From positions 3,213,143-3,277,142 of the forward strand of contig JACAXG010000028.1 of the NCBI GenBank assembly GCA_018881555.1: DNA of 64,000 bases, written 5' to 3'. Position numbers and translations under genes: made by a program. The DNA is from Amblyornis subalaris (taxonomy: Eukaryota > Chordata > Aves > Passeriformes > Ptilonorhynchidae). Of the stretch, positions 41,701 through 64,000 are shown one piece after another. The notes beneath the pieces are model-generated. The model was not told the origin of the DNA. It ran no database searches and saw only the letters and a list, made by a program, of their open reading frames with translations. Position 1 is the stretch's first letter, and each line of letters starts with the position of its first letter.

Positions 41701-44700
41701 GGGAAATCGGGGAGGGGTAGGCTGAGAAAACAGGAAAAAGACAAAAAAAAAAGCCACTTAGCAGCATCCTGGTGGCTTGAAAAAGTTATCCTTGCCAAAG
41801 CACTGAGATGAGAGATAATAAGGAATGTCTCACTGAGCTGAGATAATCTTGTTCTCAGCAGCCTTCATGTCGCTTTTATAGAATTTCAGGTTTATTTTGT
41901 ACTATCTCGGGAGCGATGTTTTTCCTCTGGGTCGGTGCTTAAGGGTTTGCAGTGGTTTGAAATTCATAACGATCCTTGAGAAAGCTTAATTCCTGAGGAT
42001 GGGAAATGATATTCCTTCTGAATGACACCTCTCTCCTAATTACCAGCCCCGCTGTGGTTCCCTCCCTGCGTTCATGAGGGGAACTGTCAGTGCCTGATTA
42101 AGTGGAAAAAGCATGGGGCTTTAGGGAAAGATTTCAACACAGGGCAGCTGCTACCCCGAGCCACGATGTCACCTCGCAGTGTTCCTGACCCAGGTCAGTG
42201 GGAATTTAAATTAAACATGGCTTCCTCGCTGGCTTTGGGCAGCCCCACTCGTGTGGTGATGCTGGTGGTGCCTTGCTGTTCCCAGGGCGAGTTTTGGAGG
42301 CTGTGGTTGTCCCTCGTAACCAGAAGCGAAGTTGATGAGCTGAAATAAAACTGGGAGTGTCTGTGGGTGTCAGGGTGACCTGAAATGTTTTCAGTTGGCC
42401 TTGGAGGCCAAGCGTGGTGGTGCTCACCCTCAGCTTGCTCTCCCCTGTAAGGAGGCCGACTACTGTTTGCATTATTCAGAGAAACATTTGGATGGGATCT
42501 GTAGAGGCATCACGTGATGCTGCTCTGCAGTACAAGGTGGTCGGGATTTGCACTAGCTGGAATCTTTTTGGGAGGAATATGAGGATGAAAAATGGCCTCA
42601 AGTAATATGTTTTGTCTAAAGCAGTCCTCGCACAAGGCTTCTGTGCTGCTTTATCTAGACTGACATGCTCTTACCAAGCTGTGGGCACTGCTCCTGCTGT
42701 TCCTTGGAGGAAGGCAGGCAGTGGTTGGCTTTCTGCAGCCCTTGCAAAACTGGAGTTAGAAACAGATTTACGCTTCTACTTCCAAACCCCATCCCAAAGA
42801 CATGATGCATTTTTATATGTGATGGAGGGGGAAGGAAAACCTTTCCTTGATGCTTCTCGCAGATCATTTTTGCTTGAAGGCAAGTTGTGGAAGGAGCATT
42901 GGCCCACGTACCCCTGGCAAGTACAAGCTCTGTTGGGCAAACATGTTTCAGTGGGAAGGCAGAGGGAAGGGACAGCAGTGCTGACAGCTGCCTGCAGCAC
43001 AGCCATGATGCTGCCGAAGACTTTCCTCCTCTCCCTGCTCTGCTGTCGTGTGCTGAAATGCAATTTGAGGGAGATGACAGCAGCAGCATAATGGGGAGGC
43101 AGGAAAAGCAGCTTTTTTTTTCCGTTCAGGAAACCAGCAATGTCGGGTGTTTCATACCTCCTGTGCTGCTGGGATTTCCAGCTATGGATGAGCAAGACCC
43201 GGGAGCAGTAACTGGGCTACTGTAAATAGTTCATGCCCTCTCTGTAGATTGTTAAAGCAGAATCCTATTGTAGTGGAGCAGGCTTCATTGTGTATCAACT
43301 GGGAGGTGCCCTTGGATCTGCCAGGACTAGCACAGAGCAGCTTGCAAGGGCTTGGATATTGTGTCTGGAGAGTGCTCCTCAGCTCAATGGGGTTGTGTTT
43401 ATGTAGCAGTTTGTGGCTGTTTTTAATTACCCTCCATCCCAGGTGGTTAAATAATCTGTCAGATATTGCAACACTCAGGAAGAGAATTTCTGTTCTGCTG
43501 TGAGGGCTCACCCAGTGTTGGACATGAGTGTGGTGACTAAGGGTGGGCACAGAACTCACTGCCTAAAGCAGTCTGCCCTTAGCAACTGGTCTGATTGCAG
43601 TCTCCTGCACCTCCTGGCTGTGGCCTGTGATGGTTTTTGTAGTTTTGTGTCTGTGAAATGTTTGTTTGCCCTGGGGGTGAGATTAGTGGGTACCTTACAG
43701 TCTTGTTAGTCTGTGTGACTGTGGATCTGGAGAATAAACGTGCATCTCTTTTTTGCCTTGCTTTTTAGCTCATAATTCATTCATTTGTGAACTTTAGTAG
43801 TCTCAGAAGGGACTCATGCTGGATGTGGAGCATCTCTAAATCCAGCCACCATCTAATTTCACTGTTTTCTGTTCTGATATAGTGGTGCTTACCTCAAGCG
43901 CAGCCTCTTTGCTTTTCTGCTATTTTAACATACTCAAACTCCACAGTGGCCACTGCCACGTGACGTGGATGAAGTCAGGCTGGACAACTGTCGTGAGCCT
44001 GGAAGGCTGCCCTGGGTTTTCACTGCTGAGAGTTTCCTGGGCTGGAATTGGCCACAAGGCTCCACGTGGCTGTAAACAAAACTGAACCCAGTTTTACAAA
44101 GGCTCCTGCTGACTGGCTGGAGAATCTTTTGACAACTGGTCATCTGCAGTGCTGGAGCGGTAAGGAGGTAGTTGCAGTTCTTCTGTGGCAATGCCTCTCC
44201 TGCAACAATTGTCGGGTGCAAGAGGCAGCTTATTTTTTTACTCTTTCCAGCAGAAATTGGTGCAGAGCATGGACTTGCTGCTCAGGTGTTGCACCTGCCT
44301 TACAAGGTTTCTATCAGTATTTTATTCTTGGTATGTAAGGCCATTTAAGACTTTTTACTGTGAGTGAGCTTGGCCTGTCGGCCCAGTCTGGCTCTAAACT
44401 GGCTCTTGCATGTATTTAAACCCTTAATTGATTGTGTAAAAGCATCTTTCAAAGGCAGTGTCTGACCTTGGACTAGGAGCACATGTAGTTTGAGTATTAG
44501 CCAGGTATCAGCTGTGGCTGCAGTTTAAGATCTTCCCCTTGTTGCAGTTTATTTTACCATCTTAATTCTGTTCTCCCACTTCCACCGCAGTGGATATGTG
44601 GAGGGTATCTGATCTGAATCCTACAAAAACATTTTCCAGGGCATTTCCTTTCAAAGCTGTAAGGAATGCTGAAGGAGCTCAGTGTGAGAGGAGGCAACAA

Positions 44701-47700
44701 GCTGTGGTGTGGGAACATGACCACCTTAAGCAGGTATTGCAGTGAAACCTTTCTGAACATGAAGCCACAGCTCGTGGCCACTGACCTTTGGAATTGTGGC
44801 AAGCGCAGATGCCACACTTGGCTCTAAAACATGGCCCTAAAAAGGGGCACGGCTGTTGTAACCAGAATATGTGACCTGTGAAGTCATTCTTTTTGGAAGT
44901 CCCTCACTCTGGGAAATTTAACACCTGGAATGGTTGGTGGCAGGCTTTTAAGTCAATAGTTCTGAAAGTGCTGTGCAGATTGACAGAGACCTTCTTTTTG
45001 CCAAGGTGGGCTGCTGCAGTAAGTTGGTTTTTTTCCCTTTGTGCCACCTCAAGGTCAAGTCTCAGCTTTTGTGTTGTCAGCAGCTTTGTGAATGAGGTGA
45101 GGTGTGCTGTACTTGCAAGCAAAGTTTCTTGTAATAAGTTCAGGTCACACATAAAACAAAATACAAAAATACCCCCTTTCTTTCCACATTTTTTCCTGGC
45201 GGTGCATTATGCTTGTATTTTTTTGTGGAGCACGACTTCCCAAGTGCAGCTTAGATGGTTTCCAGAGTCAGTCTCATGGGCAGCTGTTCAACATCCAGGA
45301 TGCCATCAGAGCCTATCAATTCCTCATGATTTTCAAGTCCTCTGGCTGCTACTGGAACCAAACCTGACTCTGCTTTCCAACTCTCTTGGCTTTGGTCTAG
45401 TTAGTCCCTCAGTGCTGCTTTTCACAGCAGTTTGGTGGTTGTGTGCAGCCTGTTTCTGCCTGCTCCCAGTGCCCCTGCAAACAGGGCTGTGAGCAGAGCA
45501 GGCTGCTGGTTGCTTATCAGTATGAATGTCAGTGCCACAGCCTGTCCCAGCAACCTTAAATCCCTTATTTCTGTTTCCTCTCCAGTGAAAAGTGCTAAGA
45601 TGGAAACCTGACTGCTCCTGAAGACGTGCATCCAACTTGTTAAACAACTACTTAAAAGGTTGCACTTGGATTTCTTTGTTCTGTTAAGCCTTTTAAAGTG
45701 GCATTCAGGATCCCTTAAAAAAGAAAAGAAAAAAGGTAGGAAAACTACTGAGGATTTGGAGAGGAAATGCTGTGTCCTTTCTCCTGGAGAGTTCTGTGGA
45801 GTACAAGTAAGAGGAACACTCTGCTGTGTATCCAGGGGCACACAGGGCATTTCTGCTGCTCTTTTCCATGTGGCTGCTGGGTTTATAGGGAAGAGAAGGC
45901 AGCTGTAGTTAATGCTGTGGAGCTGTGACAGGTATGTGCAGCACCTGGAGTATGTGGAGTCCAGCTCTTTAAACCCACTGGTGTCTGAATCTCGGTGCTG
46001 TTCAAAGCAGCCTCTGCCCTTTTCTGTAAAGGGAAAGGACATGTGAGTGCAGGGAAAGAAAACTGGAAGTAAAACTCTCTCTAGAAGCAACAAAGCTGCA
46101 AATCACGTGGTTTTGCATGCTCTTCATTCATCCCCACCCTTATACCACAAAATCAGAACAAATCAGTTCTTTAAAATGATGATTTGAGAGATAGGCTGTG
46201 AGCCCAGCCAGGTTGGGGTTGTGTGTAAGTGCTGTAGCCAAGTGCTGAGCTGCTGGTGTCTGAATTGTTGCTTGAACATGAAATGCCAAGCTGGCACCTG
46301 TGTTTGTGATGTGGGAGGGAGGTTTTGGATTTAGGGGATTATACTGGATGATCTTGCACATGCCAGAAGTCTGAGGCAGGCAGAGTACTGCCCTTTACAG
46401 GAACTAACTCCAGGGTTGCCTCTTCCTCCCTCAAAGCTTTGAATTTTCACTTTGCTCTTAAAATGAGCTGCTCGAGGTAATGGCATTAACTCTCCTTTCC
46501 AACTAGAATTTGTAAATTTAATTTTTTTCTCAGGACTCAGTTGGATGGGGCGGGAAATGACGGATCCAAAGCTTTCCACCTCTTGTGCAGGGAGTGATTT
46601 TTTGCGTGCATCAAAATGAGAAGTCTTGTGCTGGTCAGGGATAATACAGAGCCCTGTTATTTGGCAGAAGGACTGACAGGGGTCGTGGGAAGGCACTGAA
46701 GTGTCCAGCAGTTGACCTTGATACTAGTCACCAGGGAATAGCTCAGAGGAATGGGAAACTTTTGGTTAAGTTGCCCAGTTTTGAAAAAAAAATGGAGCCG
46801 TTCCTGAGCAGTCATACATGTAGCTCACATAGCTTCCCAGGTTTGGGAAGCAAAACTGGTGCCAGTGTATGTGGCTGTTAGGTGAGTTAGGTAAAACTGG
46901 GCACATTTCTTTCCTCTTGTGCTTTGTGTTTCAGATAAAAACGGTGATTGGGTACTTCAAACGATTATGATTAATAATTATGATACTGTGACCTTGATGG
47001 AATGAACTGCAAATAAGGTTGATGAGAAGTCTTGTGATGTACAGACAGCCAAGATATTTCCTGTAAGTCCTGAGTGGACTTACAGAATGGGGAAAAATCT
47101 AGTTGGAGATTTGAAGCCAAATAATCCCTAAATATCTCCTCTCTTGATTGCTCCTGACTAAGCAGTTTTGATTAGCCTGGAGCAGTGACACGGAGATGTA
47201 GCTTGTCCTGTGTTAATCCATAGCCTCTCTGTTTGGAGCATCTCCTGATGTGCTCTTGGTCACACTCCTGACTCTGCAGTTACCAGGGGTGAGCCTGGGA
47301 GGAAAGGGCATTACTGCCTTTGGTGGTTTTCTCCTTGGGTAAGAGAGGGTGAGGAATAGGGAACATTTGGGAGGTAACTGGAAGCTGTGATTGCTGCCAG
47401 ATTCATTCCTCTTGTCCGTCTTCATCATGTCCTACCCTGGAGCTGCTGGAGCCAGTTGCAAGCTGGTGTGGAAACAGTGGCTGCTCTGCTGCCATACTTT
47501 CTGAACTGAGTGTGTTGGGTGTCGTGTCTGTCTGGGGAGGTGAACATTCAGGTTGGATTTACTTGCCACAAAATGCTTCTTCTGTTACATTGTCTTCTGT
47601 TTTAGTGTGATGCAATCAGTTTTCTGGCTTTCTGCCCTAGAAATGTTACCTGGCTCTTTTTATTGTTCACTTCAGCTTCTGTTCCTTGATTTTTCTCGGA

Positions 47701-49414
47701 TCTTAGGAATCCTGTCTTCTCAAAGTGTCTTAAAATCATTTGGTAAACCAAGCCGGTGCTAATGAGGGAAACACTTAAAACTCACCATCCAATTCTGTTA
47801 ATTAAAGATCTTCTGGTTTGTTGTTTCTCTTGAGCACATGCTACAGGTCCAAAAATTGGTGGCAGAGCTGCGTGGGTGCTGTTGTCATAAGTCTGCCCCT
47901 TTCTGTGCTCCTGAGAGGAGCTTTTGGGCCATACCTGTAGCAGGTTGTGCTGCTGGAAACCAGGTGGTCTTTCTTGTGAGCCACTGCCCACACTCTCCTG
48001 CCTTCAGAGGCCAGGGTAAGGCTTTTGGGCTGGGATCAATGCTTTTTCCACTTTTCCTGGGCTTGGAACTGAGCAAACCTGCTGGCAGCCCCACGTGTTG
48101 ACCTCTGGCTCTGTCCCTTTGCAGGGTGTGAGGCAGTGGCAGTAGCTGCCTTGTGCATGGCAAATAGGATTTGTTTGTGCCCAGCAGTTCTTGTTGGGCT
48201 TATGATCAGGGGATTTCTAATTTTCAGTTAGGATGATGCTGCTTAACACGATCAACCACTGTTAAACTCTCCCTGCTTTTGCTCAGTGCCTGTTACAAGG
48301 AGCAGCCCCCAGCAAATCACAAACCCTTTGAAATGTTTCAGTGAAATGCTTGACAGTAAGTCAGGCTGGTTTATTTCCCTTCTGTTGTGCTTTTTTAAAT
48401 TTTTTTTTATGAGGACTGAATTCTTAGCTTTTCATTTTGCTGGTTGTCACAAGCCCTGCATTATTTAAGTAGCTTGTTTTAGCAGCTTGAAATGAGCCAG
48501 AAATTCACCTTGCTCGCAGGCTACCAGCAGACACGTTTGCTGCCCGCAGGCACAAAGTAGGAGTTGATGCTCTTCTGTCAATGTAGGTGAGCAACAGTGG
48601 TGTTCTGTGTGGGGGGAGAGGCTAAAACAGTGATTTGATATTGCTGACATCTCTTTCAAGTTGCTCTTTTTTTTATTCCCTCCCGCCCTGTTCATTTGGG
48701 ATCTCAATTCCTACCTCCCCTGCTTTCTGTCTAGTCCTGTTGCCTTGAGCTGGAGCCAGAAAAGAGCACTTTGAGTCTGGGCCCATCTTGGGTACGTGGG
48801 AGTTCAAGATTTCAAATGCTGTAAGTAGGGGGGAAAAATACATTACACTCTGTTGAGAAGGGGGGGATCTCCCCTTGACTGTCAGTTTGAATTCCAGCAC
48901 TGTCTGAAGATGCTCATCACAGCACAAGTGTGGGGTGGAGGGAGCAGATTTGAGTTCTGCTCCAGTTGCTGCAGTCCAGAAACGCCTTGATATATTGGGA
49001 GATTAAATATATGCACAGCACCGATGGTGGCTATTTTTAGGTTAGGCTAAAAATATGTAATGTGGTGTTTGAAAGGATTTTGAATGGGTTTTGGAAATCC
49101 TTGTGTAAGCATTCTGTGTGCTCCCAAGACCTGCTTCACCTCATAGCAGCTGATCCCTTACCTCATAGCAGTGGTTGGAAGCAGTGGTTTTGTGGATGAT
49201 ATTTTTGCATGTTTGAGGAGCTTGTCCGGGAAGTCCCTGTGACCTCAGCTGTCAGTCTGAGGTCTCGTCAGTTCAGAGAACTGCTAAACCCAAGTCCCTG
49301 ATGGGCTCTGGTTTTCCCAGTAGCTGTTCTGTTAATGGGTTCTTCTCTTCTCAATTTGCTGTAGGAAAAACCATAATAGGGAGGATTTTATCTGCACTTG
49401 GGTGTGCAGTGTCA

Positions 49415-49598
49415 GAGGGTGGTCGAGCACTGAATGGGTTCCCCAGGGAATGCTCACAGCCCCAAGGCTGCCAGAGCTCCAGGAGTGTTTGGACAACACT
49501 CTCAAGCACAGGGTGGGATTGTTGGGGTGTCTGGGCAGAGCCAGGGATTGGACTCTCATCCTTGTGGGTCCCTTTCAACTCAGGATATTCTGTGATTC
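49415..49598 (+). mobile_element. CR1 LINE 3'-end fragment
   Basis: Typical CR1 phrases occur in order: ggtggtcgagcactgaa, gttccccagggaatg, ggattggactctcatcct, tgtgggtccctttcaactc, then the terminal attctgtgattc. It is in + orientation inside RNF216 intron 1, and the 5' end is truncated as is usual for CR1. The left boundary is approximate. Confidence 0.88.
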
Positions 49599-50102
49599 AG
49601 TTATTGAGTACATGGAGTAATATAGAGGTGAAACTGGAGGGGGACCACATCTTCACCATGGTCGGTCTTCACTGCCCCATCAGTGGGTGTCTTAGAAGTC
49701 ACGAGGAGAGTTTTGTGTCACCTGTATAGGGATTCAGGTCCCAAATCCATCTTAATGTGCTGCAGTGCAGCTGGGAGCCTTTTAAGAAAAAAAGAAAAAC
49801 TAAAAAGCTTGCAAAATGTTTGTCTGGCTGCTTTACTACTAAAACAGTTCTGATTTCCTGTCCTTGACTGTATTGCAGAAAAGCTGATGGGCATGTTAGA
49901 GCTTACTTATAGGTAGCCTTATTCTTTGCCTATAAATAGGCACTGAAATCACTGAGGTAGTGTGGAATAGCTTCTTTCCATCTGTCTTCCTTGCTTTTTT
50001 ATTGTTGTTTATGTAGGGCAAGACCCCAGGGTGGCTTTGATCTTGTTACTTCACATTCTTGGCGGTGTGGTGCTATAAACATGAATAAACTTCTTATTCA
50101 TG

Positions 50103-50113
50103 CCACTAGATGG
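50103..50113 (+). promoter_or_regulatory. CTCF-like motif in RNF216 intron 1
   Basis: CCACTAGATGG (context tgccactagatggaact) is an exact match to the common CTCF core in + orientation. Occupancy is unknown. Confidence 0.4.
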
Positions 50114-52986
50114 AACTGGCCCATGCTTATAGATATTTGTTTAAACTTCAGCTCTGTATTGAGTATTGACAAAATGAATTGCTAGCTCTTGCTGGAAGCT
50201 TGGCTTTTACCCTCAAAGCAGGGCTTTATTAAGCTGCTTGGGTTTTTATTCAGTCTGTTTTGAAGTAGGAAGAATTGCCAGTTCTCTCCAGGCTTGGCTT
50301 TTTTTGTTGTTGCCTTGACTGTGTATTACAGTTAATGCTGTTTATTATATTCCTGCTTTTAAACCACCATGAGCCTTTTGGTGATGTGTGAGCACTTTGT
50401 CTTATATGGAGGTGTAGACAGTTTTTATCCCAAATTTAATTTCAGATTATTTCCTGTACCTCTTTCTCACTGCTGAAGGTTGAAGTGTGCAAGTTCCTCT
50501 CTATGGGAACAAGAGCAGCCTATAGAAAATACGACCTTAGTGTTGGTCTTGTGCCTTATCCATCATTCTTGGATGTGAACAGCTGGGGTTTAGCCAGCAT
50601 TGGACAAAGCAGCATTTGAGCTATTTGGGAGAAAATTTTTTTTTTGGTGACTGTGTCAAGCACTTGCAGTGTCACCCCACCCTCACGTACCCAGCCCTGC
50701 TAATGCACCGTGTGTCCCTGGAGGGGAGAAAAATCCAACCATTCAGCTTTGCACGGAGCTGATCCGAGCAGACACCTGTCCAGCCTCTGTCTGCACCACT
50801 TGATGCTGCAAGGGCTGATTTGTGGCTTTCACAACTGTCCTTGTTCCTCCCCAGCCAGTCTCAGAGTGATCCTATCCCTGCTTCCATTTCTCCACCTTTT
50901 AAATGGCAAGAAGTGAATTGGTTCTGTTTGCTAAAGGAGTCAGAAAGCTGAGGATGGAAAAGTGCTGTGCGGAGCTAGGTGATTGCTTTTCACAAGTACT
51001 GGGGAAAATACAACTGTAATAATGTCGATGTGACCTTTTAGAAAGGCCAGGGTTTGCACCAAGTGCACTTACAGTGACCCAGCTCCTGAGCTGCAGCTCC
51101 AGCACCTGCCTGTGATGATGGAACAGCACTTTCATGCCATTCTGGGAAATAAAGAAAGATTTATTTCTCCTTATAAGGCAGAAGCTGAAGAACCTAGTGA
51201 AACACCCCCAAAATCTTGCTTTTCCAGCATTTTCAAAGCACCAGTATGTCCATGATCATCTCAGAGCTGCTTTACTGGAAAGAGGGTGTTCTACTGAGGT
51301 CTCAGTGCTCAAATACAGGGGTAATTGCATATCGGTGGTAATGCTGGTTAGAAGAGGCCTCTGCAGTTCCCTCACCCAGTGTCCCGCTCCCATTTGGAGC
51401 ATCACCAGTGCAGGGACCAGGTGAGTGTTGCTGTTCATAGCCAAGCCTTGAAACCTTTATACTGACGGTTCTCTCTGGAAAAGGTTCCCTCAAGCACTCA
51501 GCCATGCTGGTGGGCTTTTTTAAGTGCTAAATTATAAATTTTTATTTTTATTATTGTATCTTGTGCATCCGAACTGATTACTTCATTTTGCTGTCGTGGT
51601 TGCAAATCCTGTTCGCTGCAGAGGAAGTTAAGTAGAATTACTGAGGGGAAATTTGTAGTGGTCTTGTGTCTGAGCAAACAGGATTTTATAGCAGACCCAC
51701 CATTTTCTTCCAACTTATGCATCAGTAAATACTTAATAGTACAGTTTCCTTTGTGCTGCAGTAAAGAGATGAATACTTACCACTAAAAAACCCTTTCTCC
51801 TTCCAGTGATCAAATTGTCCTTGGAGTTCCTGTATGTGCCCAGCCTCTCTGTGATAGTGGGAATTGAGAGCTATAAGCTGACAGAGCATAAAATGGAAAC
51901 CTCCTGTTTAGTTTGCAGTGATTCCTGTGGCCCCCTAATTCTGTTTGGGAGCCTCTGGCCAGTTCATTGTGCTTCTCTGAGAACAGGTGGGAGTAGCAAA
52001 GTTTAGTCCCAAAATCTCAGTCCTGTGAAGGAACTTGATTCCTGTCATACTCTCCTTTTGGATTGAGAGCAGATGGTGTATCCTGGAATTTGTACCAAAC
52101 CCTCACTGTAAATCGGGGAAATCTCTTCTTTAAAAGAGCAGATGGTGGCAAGAAAGTGTGCTCTGTACTGTGACTTGTTCCTGTGCTGGTTCACAGTGCA
52201 GGCACAAACCACACACTGACACTGCCCTGCCAGGGGTGCAATTCCCTCCTGACATGCCAATAACATGGAGGCTGTGGAAGTGAGCTTGGAGCCTCTCTGG
52301 GGGTACTGAAGTTGTGCTTCAGCTTGGCATCAGGAGATTCAGGCTGGGATGGTGGCATCCCTGTTGGCTGTTCCCCTCGGGGCTGTGTGTGTGGTGTGAC
52401 TTCTGGCATTAAGTGAGACAGGGATGGTTGTAATGACATCAGCTGGGGTGTGTGAGATGCAGGTTGATGTGGGGATGCTCTGTGACAGCTCAGGCAAGGG
52501 GCTTTTGCCCCTCTTACCAGTTGGTGGTGATAGAAACACCACTATGTGGGTTAGTGCAACAGGTTTTGGACTTTTTGGGAACAGGAGAACGTATGGGGGA
52601 GGTTTGAGTCCTGCTTGAATAGAATTGCATCTCTCCTCCCTTTCTATGATTGCACAGCTGTAAGAATCCTCATGTCTCCTCCAGAGAGACTTCTCAGGCC
52701 TGATTGCACTCTTCAGTGGACTGTCTTAACTGTTGGAACACAAGATAACAAACATGTCTCCTTTTGTGTACTGAGAAGAGCGTACAGAAAAGTATTCCTG
52801 TGGAGAGACTGCTGGGAGAGGCAGGAGAACCCCCAAAATGTTGCAGCAGCTTGGTCTTGGGGAAACCTCCTTAGTGTGCATCTGAGTTTGCCTGACTCCC
52901 TTCTGGTTTTATTTTATCTTCCAGTTCCTCATGTGAGCCTGACTGCAATGCTGGGGCGTTGACACTGTGGGGTCCAGCTGTGTAAA

Positions 52987-64000
<11,014 letters not shown>

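Larger units (their letters stand above)
38286..52924 (+). other. RNF216: RNF216 intron 1
   Basis: About 14.6 kb between the CpG-island donor and the acceptor before the start-codon exon. It holds the minisatellite, a CR1 fragment (49415-49598), a CTCF-like site at 50103 and many short ORFs. The longest ORFs (258 codons on - at 38742-39518; 223 on - at 45422-46093; 204 on + at 44878-45492) have no domain I recognise and overlap each other, so they are treated as chance. Further non-coding 5' exons could be hidden here. Confidence 0.6.

Noticed and set aside
44878..46093. ORFs of 204 (+) and 223 (-) codons in RNF216 intron 1
   Set aside because: They overlap on opposite strands, lack domains and have no coding context, so chance is more likely.
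46325..46362. A CR1-like phrase (ttggattt to actggatgatctt)
   Set aside because: Too short and diverged, with no tail repeat.

Overview
This is a piece of vertebrate nuclear DNA, most likely from a bird. The genes are split by many GT-AG introns. The dispersed repeats I can recognise are 3' ends of CR1 retroposons, ending in the ATTCTRTG-type tail, and there are no Alu/L1-like elements. Introns are fairly short. CR1 also occurs in turtles and crocodilians, so 'bird' is an inference. Twenty isolated N bases mark it as draft sequence, and 19 of them lie beyond 57.9 kb.

The window holds parts of two ubiquitin-ligase genes, head to tail on the + strand. (1) SMURF1, a C2-WW-WW-HECT E3 ligase of the BMP/TGF-beta and RhoA pathways: positions 1-17738 are its large first intron, exons 2-18 run from 17739 to the stop at 33341, and a long 3' UTR reaches a poly(A) signal near 36.9 kb. 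Exon 1, which should supply about 18 residues, lies upstream of the window. All 17 exons join in frame and give residues 19-732 of a protein equivalent to the short human isoform, with no lesions. (2) RNF216 (TRIAD3), a RING-between-RING E3 ligase: a CpG-island promoter at about 37.8-39.0 kb with a probable non-coding first exon, a roughly 14.6 kb first intron, the start codon at 52987, and eight coding exons to the window end (about 546 residues). The RBR catalytic domain lies downstream of the window.

Only about 1 kb separates the SMURF1 poly(A) signals from the RNF216 CpG island. There is no sign of shared regulation beyond this closeness. No complete third protein-coding gene, tRNA, rRNA, CRISPR array or intact mobile element was found. 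The long ORFs in introns and in the CpG island look like chance.

The observations most worth checking are: a GC-AG intron in RNF216 where the nearby GT donor would break the frame; a 32-nt cryptic exon in RNF216 with excellent splice sites that would act as a poison exon; absence of a recognisable copy of the human 26-residue alternative SMURF1 exon; a degenerate ~40-bp minisatellite beside the RNF216 promoter; an isolated CpG-rich patch with AP-1 and E-box sites in SMURF1 intron 1; and CTCF-like motifs pointing away from each other across the SMURF1/RNF216 junction. I see no novel gene system here.
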